Source of the DNA: Stenotrophomonas sp046736075 | GTDB taxonomy: Bacteria; Pseudomonadota; Gammaproteobacteria; Xanthomonadales; Xanthomonadaceae | Assembly (NCBI RefSeq): GCF_046736075.1 | Contig: NZ_CP177163.1 | Coordinates: forward strand, 124,001 to 188,000 | Length of the DNA stretch: 64,000 nt | Direction: 5' to 3' | In this document: positions 49,314-57,492 of the stretch, piece after piece | Numbering within the stretch: the stretch's first letter is position 1 | How the letters are laid out: the number at the start of each line of letters is the position of its first letter | Notes under the pieces: generated by a model | The model's database searches: none | What the model was told of the DNA's origin: nothing | Seen by the model: only the letters and a program-made list of their open reading frames with translations | Made by a program: the position numbers and the translations under genes

Positions 49314-50903
49314 TCAGCTGCCCGCGCACGCATCGCTCATCGATTTGAGCGCGTCATCGATGGTGAAGGTGTTGGGCTTCTGTACCCGCGGGAACTCCTT
49401 GAACGTCGCCGCGAACTTGTCGGCGATCGCGTAGGCGCCGAACAGGATGTAGGCGTGGTAAAGCATCCATTCGTAGTACGAATTGGACGTCACATCGGCG
49501 AATTCGTACGGATCGGTGCGCAGGTTGTAGACCTTGGGCAGCCGCAACGGCGTCAACGGTTCCGCCCATACCTGGAGGGTGCCCTTGCAGCGCTGCTCCA
49601 TGAACGAGACCTTCCAGTTGTCGTAGCGGATCGCCATGACATCGCCATCGTCGCTGAAGTACACGAACAGATTCCGCGGACTCTCCGCCTCCTTGCCCGT
49701 CAGATACCCGGTCAGGTCCATGCCGTCGATATGGTTCTTGTAGGTCCGGCCGATCGCCTTGTAGCCCTTCTTGAGCTTCTCGCTGACATCCGGATCGCCG
49801 GCCATCGACAGGAACGTGGGCAGCCAGTCGTGATGCTGGACGATGCCGTTGGCCACGGTGCCGGCCGGGATGTGGCCGGGCCAGCGCACCACCATCGGGA
49901 TGCGGAACGCGCCTTCCCAGTTGGTGTCCTTCTCGCTGCGGAACGGCGTGGTACCACCGTCCGGCCACGAGTTGCGGTGCGGCCCGTTGTCGGTGGAGTA
50001 CATCACGAAGGTATCGTCGGCGATGCCCAGCTCATCCAGGTAGTCGAGCAGCTCGCCCACGTTCCTGTCGTGGTCGATCATGGTGTCGTGGTACGGCGAC
50101 TGCCAGCGCCCGGCCTGGCCCAGACTTTCGGGCTTGGTGTGGGTGAACATGTGCATGTGCGTGTAGTTGACCCACACGAAGAACGGCGTGTCGTCGTCGT
50201 GCTGGCGCTTGATGAACGCCTTCGCGGCCGCCGCGAACTCGTCGTCGCAGGTCTCCATGCGCTTGGTGTTGAGCGGGCCGGTGTCGGTGATCTTCTGCTT
50301 GCCCACCTTGCCCCAGCGTTCCTGCACGGTGGCGTCGTCCTTGTCGGTCGCCCAGCTGTGGATCACCCCGCGCGGCCCGGTCGTTTTGCGGAAGTTGGGG
50401 AAGTCCTTCTCCGGGAAGTAGTCGTACATTTCCGGCTCTTCCTCGGCGTTGAGGTGGTACAGGTTGCCGAAGAACTCGTCGAAGCCGTGGTTGGTCGGCA
50501 GCATGTGGTTCAGGTCGCCCAGGTGGTTCTTGCCGAACTGGCCGGTGGCGTAGCCCTGGTTTTTCAGCAGCGCAGCGATGGTGACCAGCTTGTCGCTCAT
50601 GCCGGTGGGGGCGCCGGGAATGCCCACCTTGGACAGGCCCGTTCGATACACGCTCTGCCCGGTGATGAACGAGGAGCGTCCCGCCGTGCAGGACTGCTCG
50701 CCGTAGGAATCGGTGAACAGCGTTCCCTCCCGCGCGATGCGGTCGATGTTCGGCGTCTGGTAGCCCATCAGGCCCTGGCTGTAGCAGCTCAGGTTGCTGA
50801 TGCCGATGTCGTCGCCCCAGATCACCAGGATGTTCGGACGCTTGCCGTTACCCTTCTTCGCAGTCCCGGCGGACTTCGCCGTACCAGCCTTTGCTTGTGC
50901 CAT
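49314..50903 (-). CDS. Cys-type arylsulfatase, apparently cytoplasmic
   Basis: 529 residues. Metal-binding 'IWGDDIGI' (D31, D32) is followed by the formylglycine site C72 in 'SCTAGRSSF', a CxAxR variant of the usual CxPxR, and by 'GKNHLGD' and 'STDNGPH'. The N-terminus is Ala/Lys/Gly-rich ('AQAKAGTAKSAGTAKKGNGK') with no hydrophobic signal, so export is not apparent. The C-terminal half carries long insertions typical of the S1_4-like arylsulfatases. The natural sulfate ester is unknown. Confidence 0.92.
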   Translation of the reverse strand: MAQAKAGTAKSAGTAKKGNGKRPNILVIWGDDIGISNLSCYSQGLMGYQTPNIDRIAREGTLFTDSYGEQSCTAGRSSFITGQSVYRTGLSKVGIPGAPTGMSDKLVTIAALLKNQGYATGQFGKNHLGDLNHMLPTNHGFDEFFGNLYHLNAEEEPEMYDYFPEKDFPNFRKTTGPRGVIHSWATDKDDATVQERWGKVGKQKITDTGPLNTKRMETCDDEFAAAAKAFIKRQHDDDTPFFVWVNYTHMHMFTHTKPESLGQAGRWQSPYHDTMIDHDRNVGELLDYLDELGIADDTFVMYSTDNGPHRNSWPDGGTTPFRSEKDTNWEGAFRIPMVVRWPGHIPAGTVANGIVQHHDWLPTFLSMAGDPDVSEKLKKGYKAIGRTYKNHIDGMDLTGYLTGKEAESPRNLFVYFSDDGDVMAIRYDNWKVSFMEQRCKGTLQVWAEPLTPLRLPKVYNLRTDPYEFADVTSNSYYEWMLYHAYILFGAYAIADKFAATFKEFPRVQKPNTFTIDDALKSMSDACAGS

Positions 50904-50972
50904 GACAGTCTCCAGTGGAACCAGGGGCGCCGGCGCGACGCCAGCAGAAATGGGCGGCTGGACGCGCAGCGC

Positions 50973-51482
50973 TCAGCCGAACGGTGCGACGTTGAAGGTC
51001 ATGCTGACAATCGCCAGCAGGCCCAGCAGCCACAGCAGACCGGCGGTGATCAGGGTCAGCGAGACCGGGTAGTGGCTTTCGCCGTGGATGAGTCCTTCCT
51101 CGATCATCAGTGCGCGCTCGGCGCGCAGTCCCTGCATGTAGCGCACGTGGTACACGATGCCCAGCGTCAGCAGCACCAGCCCCAACGCCACCAGGGCGAC
51201 GCCGAAGTTGCGCGGCGCGTGCGGGCGAAGTCCGCCCACGGTCTCCAGCATGTGGCCGAAGAACTGATAGATGGTGAAGCCGAAGCCGATCAGCGACAAC
51301 GCGGTACGGATGATCGACATCAGCGTGCGGTCCGCACTCATGCGGGTGCGCTGGAAGGACATGCCGGTGCGGCGCGACGACAGCTCCAACGACGCCTCGT
51401 CACTGCCGCCGAGCAGCGTTGTGGCGCGCGCGATGCTCAGCGCCCGGTCGCTCAGGTGACCCGCTGGATCGGTAGGCTTCAT
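50973..51482 (-). CDS. DUF202 (YidH-like) membrane protein
   Basis: 169 residues from the ATG at 51482. The DUF202 signature is clear: 'FQRTRMSADRTLMSIIRTALSLIGFGFTIYQFF', then two further membrane helices. In E. coli the related YidH/YidG are inner-membrane proteins of unknown role. It lies 4 bases after the next upstream gene and 69 bases before the sulfatase, in one run. Confidence 0.88.
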   Translation of the reverse strand: MKPTDPAGHLSDRALSIARATTLLGGSDEASLELSSRRTGMSFQRTRMSADRTLMSIIRTALSLIGFGFTIYQFFGHMLETVGGLRPHAPRNFGVALVALGLVLLTLGIVYHVRYMQGLRAERALMIEEGLIHGESHYPVSLTLITAGLLWLLGLLAIVSMTFNVAPFG

Positions 51483-51486
51483 GAGC

Positions 51487-51918
51487 TCACACCACCTTCT
51501 TTGGTTTCGGGGGATGGCGACGGAACCAGTGCGTGGCGAGCCGGTTGAACGGACCACGCAGCACCAGGTAAGGCAGGAAACCCAGCACGACCGCAATCAC
51601 GAACGCCTCCAGCGGGTACTTGAACCCGCCGAACATGCGGAACTGGTAGATCACGTCCATGCCGACCCCCAGCAGCAGTATCCGCATGGTGGCGGTGACG
51701 CCCTCGCGCCATGTCGCCAGCCGGACATCCCGGCTGCCCGCATGGGCCAGCAGCCAGGCATAGGGGGTGCGCCCGCTGCGCGCGTCCTTGATGCCGTCGA
51801 GCAGCGCGGCGATCAGCGCCATCGTCGGCTGCAGGAAGAACCGGAAGGTCATCGGACCGTCCGCGCGATCGATCATGTCCGTCCAGAAGCGCGTCAGGAA
51901 ATCGATGACCAGGAGCAT
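51487..51918 (-). CDS. Conserved membrane protein of unknown function
   Basis: 143 residues with three hydrophobic segments ('MTFRFFLQPTMALIAALLDGI', 'ATMRILLLGVGMDVIYQF', 'AFVIAVVLGFLPYLVLRGPF') and a basic tail. I do not recognise a named domain. It is the first gene of the minus-strand sulfatase run and is controlled from the region holding the palindrome at 51998-52011. Confidence 0.75.
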   Translation of the reverse strand: MLLVIDFLTRFWTDMIDRADGPMTFRFFLQPTMALIAALLDGIKDARSGRTPYAWLLAHAGSRDVRLATWREGVTATMRILLLGVGMDVIYQFRMFGGFKYPLEAFVIAVVLGFLPYLVLRGPFNRLATHWFRRHPPKPKKVV

Positions 51919-51997
51919 GGGAAGGGTCCGTGCGGCAGGTGTCCAGCTTGGGCGCCGCCGTGGCCTGCGACAATCGGGATTGGTACTGCATCGCCGC

Positions 51998-52011
51998 CAG
52001 TATTTTTACTG
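51998..52011. promoter_or_regulatory. Shared palindrome CAGTA-TTTT-TACTG (site E)
   Basis: A perfect 5+5 bp inverted repeat with an AT spacer, 80 bases upstream of the sulfatase-run membrane protein (minus) and 86 bases upstream of the plus-strand membrane protein at 52098. It has the same arms as the site at 57402 and closely matches 53745. Confidence 0.6.
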
Positions 52012-52097
52012 CGCCGAAACGTGCCGTTGGCAGCGGTATGCTCGTCGCGCGGCAGGTATGGCGCCGCGCCTTCTCTCCTCGACACAACGAGCGGCGC

Positions 52098-53264
52098 ATG
52101 ACCCGGCACAGCGAGTCCCTGATGCGTGGCGGCCTGGTTCACCGTCTGCTGCGCGCGAGTGGTGCGATGCACGGCCTGCCCCATCTGCCGTGCTGGATCG
52201 CCGCCGGTCTGCTGCTGGTGAGCACATTGCCCCTGCTGCTGCTGTGCGCATCCGCAGGAACACTGTGGCCGCATCCGCCGGCGATGGCGCTGCTGGGGGA
52301 CTACGCTACGCTGGCGCGGCTGCTGCTGGCCACGCCCGTGCTCATCCTTGCCGCTGCGCCCGCCGATGCGCTGATGCGCAATGCTTTCCGGCAGCTCGGG
52401 CAGCACAGCCTGGTGCCGCCACGCCGCCAGCCGCGGCTGCAGGCGCTGCTGCGGCAGATACGCCACGGCCGCGATGGATGGTGGCCGGAGGCGCTGTGCG
52501 TACTCATTGCATGGGCTCCGGCCCTGCTGGACAGCCATGCGGTGAGCCTGTTGCCGGGGATTGCCGATTGGCGGCTGGACGGCGCCCACCTCACCGCCGC
52601 CGGCCGCTGGTACGAGTGGGTGTCGCTCCCGCTGCACCGGCTGATCCTGCTGCTGTGGCTGTGGCGCTTCGCGCTGTGGACCTACCTGCTCTGGCGCCTG
52701 CCCCGGGTCGGCATGGTGCTGCGCCCCCAGCATCCCGATGGCGCGGGCGGACTGGGCTTCCTGGGCCTGGCCCAGGAGCGCTTCGCGGTGTTGTCGCTGA
52801 GCAGCGGCCTGCTGCTCGGCGGTGCCTGCCTGAACCACATGACGTACCTGGGCGAAGGTCTGCACGACATGCGCCACCTGCTGGCCGGATTCGTGATCGG
52901 CGCCACCGCACTGCTGGTGGCGCCGCTGCTGCTGCTGATGCCCGCCATGCTGCGGGCCAAGCGCCACGGCCTCTATCGCTTCGACGCACTCGGCAGCCGC
53001 GCGGCGGAAACGTTTGATCGCCGCTGGAAGCAGGACGTGGGCAGCAGGGATGACAGCGATTCACTGCTCGACCACGGCGACGCCTCGGCCCTGGCTGATT
53101 TCAGCGGCGTGTACCACGGCCTGGCCTCGATGTCGGTGATGCCGCTAAACCGCTGGAACCTGGTGTGGATGACGATCCCTGCCATGCTGCCGCTGTGTCC
53201 GGTGTTCCTGGTGGCGATGTCGGTGGACGAGCTGGCCAGCAAGCTGCTGGGCATTCTGGCCTAG
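52098..53264 (+). CDS. Multi-helix membrane protein of unknown function
   Basis: 388 residues from the ATG at 52098. About six membrane helices are visible ('CWIAAGLLLVSTLPLLLLC', 'LIAWAPALLDSH', 'LLLWLWRFALWTYLLW', 'FVIGATALLVAPLLLLMPAML', 'MTIPAMLPLCPVFLVAM'). No named domain is recognised. It is divergent from the sulfatase run and shares the palindrome-containing promoter region, so co-regulation is likely. The stop overlaps the convergent receiver protein by four bases. Confidence 0.75.
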   Translation: MTRHSESLMRGGLVHRLLRASGAMHGLPHLPCWIAAGLLLVSTLPLLLLCASAGTLWPHPPAMALLGDYATLARLLLATPVLILAAAPADALMRNAFRQLGQHSLVPPRRQPRLQALLRQIRHGRDGWWPEALCVLIAWAPALLDSHAVSLLPGIADWRLDGAHLTAAGRWYEWVSLPLHRLILLLWLWRFALWTYLLWRLPRVGMVLRPQHPDGAGGLGFLGLAQERFAVLSLSSGLLLGGACLNHMTYLGEGLHDMRHLLAGFVIGATALLVAPLLLLMPAMLRAKRHGLYRFDALGSRAAETFDRRWKQDVGSRDDSDSLLDHGDASALADFSGVYHGLASMSVMPLNRWNLVWMTIPAMLPLCPVFLVAMSVDELASKLLGILA

Positions 53265-53668
53265 CGCGGAACGGGCGGCGCCAGCGAGCGGGAGATGAAC
53301 GCCTCACCGCGGATGGCCGCATGCACGGCCTGCAGCAGGTCATCGCCCGCATCGGACTTGAGCACGTAGCTGCACGCGCCAAGCGCCATCGCCCGCGCGA
53401 TCATCTGGGTTTCGGCATGGACGGTGATGAAGACGACGCCCAGCACCGGGCGCTGCTGACGCAGTTGTCGCGCGGCCGCCAGCCCGTCCAGCTCCGGCAG
53501 CGCGATGTCGGTCACGATCACGTCGGGCAGCATGGCCTGCGCCGCCTGCACCAGCGACGCGCCGTCCTGGACCAGCCCGATCACATCGAACTGCTGGGAC
53601 AGCAGGCCGCGAAGCTGGCGCCCCATCGCACAGCCATCTTCGGCCAGCAGCACACGGACTGCATTCAT
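53261..53668 (-). CDS. Single-domain response regulator (receiver only)
   Basis: 135 residues from the ATG at 53668. Receiver residues are in place: E10/D11, phospho-acceptor D54 ('VTDIALPELDG'), T82 and K104 ('VLKSDAG'). No output domain follows; the protein ends after alpha-5 with 'RSLAPPVPR'. It resembles the receiver part of NarL-type regulators. It may act as a phosphate sink or competitor for the MASE1-type kinase or for the full-length regulator next door. Confidence 0.9.
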   Translation of the reverse strand: MNAVRVLLAEDGCAMGRQLRGLLSQQFDVIGLVQDGASLVQAAQAMLPDVIVTDIALPELDGLAAARQLRQQRPVLGVVFITVHAETQMIARAMALGACSYVLKSDAGDDLLQAVHAAIRGEAFISRSLAPPVPR

Positions 53669-53744
53669 GGCTTCCGCCCGTTCGACGCGTGCACCGATGG
53701 TGTGCGGCCGGACGCAGCGGGACAAGGGAAAAACAACCGGGGCC

Positions 53745-53766
53745 GGGCAAGTAAAACTACTTGCCC
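53745..53766. promoter_or_regulatory. Shared palindrome AAGTA-AAAC-TACTT (site C)
   Basis: A perfect 9+9 bp inverted repeat: GGGCAAGTA, AAAC, TACTTGCCC. It is 77 bases before the receiver-only regulator start and 15 bases after the NarL-type regulator stop, so it could be operator, terminator or both. A T-rich stretch (TTGTTTTTCCC on the minus strand) follows 8 bases later. Confidence 0.6.
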
Positions 53767-53780
53767 GACGCCAACCGCGC

Positions 53781-54431
53781 TCAGTGGCGGATCAGACCTT
53801 CCAGCTCTGCCTTGCGCACCAGCTCCAGCGTGCCGTGTACGCCAAGCTCCTGCATGATGGCGTACTTGTGCGACTCCACCGTGCGCACCGACACGCCCAG
53901 TTCGTAGGCGATCTGCTTGGAACGCAGGCCCCGCGCGACGAACTCCAGGATGCGCAGCTGCTTGTCGGTCAGTGTGTACTGGCGGCGCCCCGTGTTGACG
54001 ATGGCATTGGCGGCCAGCGTCGGGGTGACGTAGGTCTGTCCGTCCATCACGCCGTTGATCGCCCGCACCAGTTCATCGCCGGCTGAACTCTTCAGGATGT
54101 ACCCGCTGGCACCGGCCCGGATGGCCTCGGCGGCGACACTGGATTCGTCGTGCATGGTGAGGAACACGAAGGGCATCTCATAGCCCTCCTCGCGCATCTG
54201 GCGCATCGCATCGATACCGCTGATGCCCGGCATGGATATATCGGCCACCACTACATCGGGCGGATCGCGGCGTACCGATGCCACCAGCGCTTCGCCGGAG
54301 GACACCAGCACGATCGACTCGAAACACTCCATCAGCAGGCGTTCGATGCCCTGCGCGACCAGCATGTGGTCATCGGCAACGACGACCTTGCGGAACGGCG
54401 TACCCTGCAACTGCGCACACGAAACGGCCAT
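53781..54431 (-). CDS. NarL/FixJ-family response regulator
   Basis: 216 residues from the ATG at 54431, which has GGAG 8 bases upstream (a TTG at 54455 is also in frame). The receiver domain holds 'VVADDHMLV' and phospho-Asp in 'VVVADISMPGISG'. The LuxR-type helix-turn-helix is at the C-terminus ('LTDKQLRILEFVARGLRSKQIAYELGVSVRTVESHKYAIMQELG'). Its likely kinase is the MASE1-type histidine kinase at 55842-57380. It is the best candidate to bind the shared palindrome. Confidence 0.93.
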   Translation of the reverse strand: MAVSCAQLQGTPFRKVVVADDHMLVAQGIERLLMECFESIVLVSSGEALVASVRRDPPDVVVADISMPGISGIDAMRQMREEGYEMPFVFLTMHDESSVAAEAIRAGASGYILKSSAGDELVRAINGVMDGQTYVTPTLAANAIVNTGRRQYTLTDKQLRILEFVARGLRSKQIAYELGVSVRTVESHKYAIMQELGVHGTLELVRKAELEGLIRH

Positions 54432-54626
54432 TGCGATATCTCCGTTGGCATTCAATCTTCCCCTGATTGAGCGGCACCCGGTCCGTCAGCCCGGTTGGCG
54501 GGCATCGCCGTTGCGGTCGCGACGGCCACGTGCAGCGCACTGACCATGCGAGCATCCCTGTGACGACATCGTGAGAATTTTTCGCCGCGCGGGCGGCTGC
54601 GCCGGCCTGTCCGCCGGCGGCACGGA

Positions 54627-55598
54627 TCAGTACCGGAGCGTGTCTCGCGGACATTCCCCGAAGACATTCCGGTACAGGCCGGAGAACCTGCCGAGGTGGG
54701 AAAAACCAAAGCGCCCCGCAATCTCGGTCACGCTGTCGCCCTCGCCGCTGTGCTGCAGCGCGCTGCGTGCCAGGTTCAGCCTCGCCAGCTGGTGCCACTG
54801 GCACGGGCCATGTCCGAACGCGTCACGGAACAGGCGTTCCAGCTGCCGTTCGCCGACGCCCAGCGCGAGCGACAGCGCGCGGCTGTCGAACGGGCGGTCC
54901 AGCTGCGCCTTCAGGTAGGTCTCCGCGCGGCGTACCAGAGTGTCGCGATGCCGCTCCATCCACGTGCCACCGGCCCGGCGTTCCGGCCCGGTATCGCTGG
55001 CGCTGACCGCATCGACGAACACCGACAGCACGAAGTCGGCCAGCGCCTCCCACTGCGCCGGCGTCACCATGCCTGCCCAGCTGGCGGCATCGGCCAGCGC
55101 TTTGTTCACGCCGTAGCACAGCGATCCCGCGTCGGCCGGACACACCGGCCGGCTGTACCAGCCACGCTGCGGCAGCCGGAGCTCGCGTCCCACCCGCAGC
55201 AGCGCCGCCCGCTGCAGCACATCACGCGGAATCAGCAGCACCGCCCACTGCCAGCCGCCCGGGCTCGGCCGGACGTTCAGCTCGGTATCCTCGGCAAACA
55301 CCATCACCTGGCCGAGTCCGATCCAGCGGCCGTTGGCCCACATCGGCTGCGGGCACGCAACCGCCATCGCCAGCGCCATCATGCCCTCGGCGAAGCATCC
55401 GCTGGCGAATATGGGCAGCGTATAGGCCCCGCTGTCCAGGCTGAACCGGGGAAACACCAGGCGCTGTACGCAGGCGCGGAAGTGCCCTGCGGCCAGCAGA
55501 CGCTGCTCGAAACGGGTATCGCGCACCACGCCGAGCAGTGCGTTCGCATCGAACCCATCGACGACGAAGCGGCTGTAGGGGGCCATCGGTTCGTTCAT
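54627..55598 (-). CDS. AraC-family transcriptional regulator
   Basis: 323 residues. The C-terminal AraC domain has two helix-turn-helix motifs ('RALSLALGVGERQLERLFRDAFG' and 'VTEIAGRFGFSHLGRFSGLYRNVFGECP'). The N-terminal domain resembles those AraC members with an AraC_binding_2-like ligand fold. It lies between the NarL regulator and the kinase gene, and is divergent from the latter. The inducer is unknown. Confidence 0.9.
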   Translation of the reverse strand: MNEPMAPYSRFVVDGFDANALLGVVRDTRFEQRLLAAGHFRACVQRLVFPRFSLDSGAYTLPIFASGCFAEGMMALAMAVACPQPMWANGRWIGLGQVMVFAEDTELNVRPSPGGWQWAVLLIPRDVLQRAALLRVGRELRLPQRGWYSRPVCPADAGSLCYGVNKALADAASWAGMVTPAQWEALADFVLSVFVDAVSASDTGPERRAGGTWMERHRDTLVRRAETYLKAQLDRPFDSRALSLALGVGERQLERLFRDAFGHGPCQWHQLARLNLARSALQHSGEGDSVTEIAGRFGFSHLGRFSGLYRNVFGECPRDTLRY

Positions 55599-55841
55599 GC
55601 CAACTCCTGGGCAGGTCGGAAATCGGATAGCGCGGGGTTCGACAAGCTGCTGTGATCGGCGCGATTGTGGGGCGGAAACGACAGGGCCACAAGCCGCCGA
55701 CGCGCGTCATGCCCATTCCTCAACGAGGGGTCACGTTCAGTGGTTGTCCACGCGAAGCGTACCGGGATACCGCCACACCTCGCCCATCCGGGCACACGAG
55801 CCCCCGCTACGCCGCGCACCTCCACATTTTCATCACCCGAC

Positions 55842-57380
55842 GTGCGCAGCGCCGTCACGCGTGTACTGCCGCTGCTGATCGGCTGCCTGGTTGGCCAGTT
55901 GCTGCCCGCCGTTGCCCAGATGCCGGGATTGCGCCTGGATGTGCTGTGGCTGCCCGGCCCACTGCTGCTTGGCTGGCTGTTGTTCACGCCGCGCCCGGCC
56001 TGGCGCGCCTGCGTGCTGTCAGCCTGTGCCGGAACGCTGCTGGCCATGCTGTTCGTACCCTTCGTGGCGATGCCACGCGTGCTGGCCACCCTTGGCGAGT
56101 TCGCGCTGGTGCTCGCCGTGGCCTGGCTGCTGCAACGCGGTCGCGTCGGGCGTGCGCCGCTTGAAGGCTACCGCGACATTGCCCTGTTCCTGGCGTTGGC
56201 AGTGGTGCTGCTGCCGCTCTGCACCGCGTGGTGCCAAGCGCTGCTGGCCAGCGCCGCCGACAGCCCCACCCTGTCCCGCGCCTTCGGCCCGCTCGTGCTG
56301 TGCAGCAGCGTCAGCTACCTGCTGCTGGTGCCCACGCTGGTCAACGTCGAACGCATCGTGCATACCCCGGAGCGTCGCATCGGGTGGCATTGGCGCACCC
56401 TGGCAATGGCCGTCGTCCTCCTGTGCGCGCTCGGTGCGGCGTGGCGCATGGACTGGAGCGAAGGGGTGATCACGCCACTGCTGGTGCTGGCGCCGATCCC
56501 GCTGCTGGTCTGGGCGCTGATCGTGTTCGGTGTTGCCGGCGCAAGCGTGGCGATGCTGGTCGTCGCCTGCCTGGGCATGCAGCTCAGTCTCGCAGGCCTG
56601 GGGCCCTTCGCGCTGTGGGACGCCGAGCACAGCCTGGTCACGGCCCAGGTCTGGTCGCTCGGCAGCGGCGCCGCCCTGCTGTTCCTGGGCGCGCTGTCCG
56701 AGCAGAAACTCTCCAACCACCTCAAACTGCAGCAGGCTTACCGCCGCCTCGGCGAAGTCACCGGCCGCATGCTGGTGGTGCAGGAGGAAGAACGCACGCG
56801 GATCGCGCGCGACCTGCACGACGACGTCAACCAGTCGCTTGCGGCCATCTCGATCCGGCTCAGTGCGCTGCGCGGCCAGGTGGCGCCCGCCGAGCGCCCC
56901 AGTGTGGTCGAACTGCAGGAGCAGCTGCTCTCGGTCTCCAACGACATCCGCTCCATTTCCCACGAACTGCACCCGAGCATCCTGCGGTTCACCGGGCTTG
57001 CCAGCGCGCTCGACGCGTTCTGCATCAAGCGCAATGCGCGCGGTGCGCTGCGCCTGCGTTGCCATATCGATGATCCGCCGCGCCTGCCCGACGACCAGGA
57101 GTTGAGCCTGTTCCGCATCGTGCAGGAAGCCATCAACAACGTTGACCGGCATGCCCGCGCCAGTGTCGCCGACGTTCTTGTCGCCGTGCGCGATGGCGAA
57201 TGGCTGCTGCGCATCGACGACGACGGCATCGGCATGCCGACTGCGTGCCGCAGTCAGTTGCCGCCGGGACTGGGCATGATCAGCATGGAAGAGCGCGCGC
57301 ACCTGCTCGGCGGCACCCTGCAGGTGATGCGCAGTCCGCTCGGTGGTACCCGCATCGAGGTGCGCTTCCCGCTCCGGTAA
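55842..57380 (+). CDS. MASE1-type sensor histidine kinase (HisKA_3)
   Basis: About 512 residues if the GTG at 55842 is used; the frame is open further upstream and the start is uncertain, with no good Shine-Dalgarno seen. Eight or so membrane helices form a MASE1-like sensor. The dimerisation/phosphoacceptor box is 'EEERTRIARDLHDDVNQSLAAISI' (H in RDLHDD), and the HATPase has 'IVQEAINNVDRHA', 'IDDDGIGMP' and 'GLGMISMEERAHLLGG'. This type pairs with NarL/FixJ regulators such as the one at 53781. The stimulus is unknown. Confidence 0.88.
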   Translation: MRSAVTRVLPLLIGCLVGQLLPAVAQMPGLRLDVLWLPGPLLLGWLLFTPRPAWRACVLSACAGTLLAMLFVPFVAMPRVLATLGEFALVLAVAWLLQRGRVGRAPLEGYRDIALFLALAVVLLPLCTAWCQALLASAADSPTLSRAFGPLVLCSSVSYLLLVPTLVNVERIVHTPERRIGWHWRTLAMAVVLLCALGAAWRMDWSEGVITPLLVLAPIPLLVWALIVFGVAGASVAMLVVACLGMQLSLAGLGPFALWDAEHSLVTAQVWSLGSGAALLFLGALSEQKLSNHLKLQQAYRRLGEVTGRMLVVQEEERTRIARDLHDDVNQSLAAISIRLSALRGQVAPAERPSVVELQEQLLSVSNDIRSISHELHPSILRFTGLASALDAFCIKRNARGALRLRCHIDDPPRLPDDQELSLFRIVQEAINNVDRHARASVADVLVAVRDGEWLLRIDDDGIGMPTACRSQLPPGLGMISMEERAHLLGGTLQVMRSPLGGTRIEVRFPLR

Positions 57381-57401
57381 CGGTGTCCGCGGGTGCCACG
57401 C

Positions 57402-57415
57402 CAGTAGTCTTACTG
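57402..57415. promoter_or_regulatory. Shared palindrome CAGTA-GTCT-TACTG (site D)
   Basis: A perfect 5+5 bp inverted repeat with the same arms as site E, 22 bases after the kinase stop and 77 bases before the acid phosphatase start. A partial second copy, GCGTAGAAAGGC, follows at 57424. Confidence 0.6.
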
Positions 57416-57492
57416 ACGCGGCGCGCGTAGAAAGGCGGTTGTGCGGTGTTGGCCGGGCCGGCCACATTGGCCGCCTGCCCAAGGAGAATCGC

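Noticed and set aside
54590..54660. T-run next to GC-rich hairpins after the AraC gene as an intrinsic terminator
   Set aside because: On the minus strand, where the AraC gene is read, the run is A not T, so the order required for intrinsic termination is wrong.
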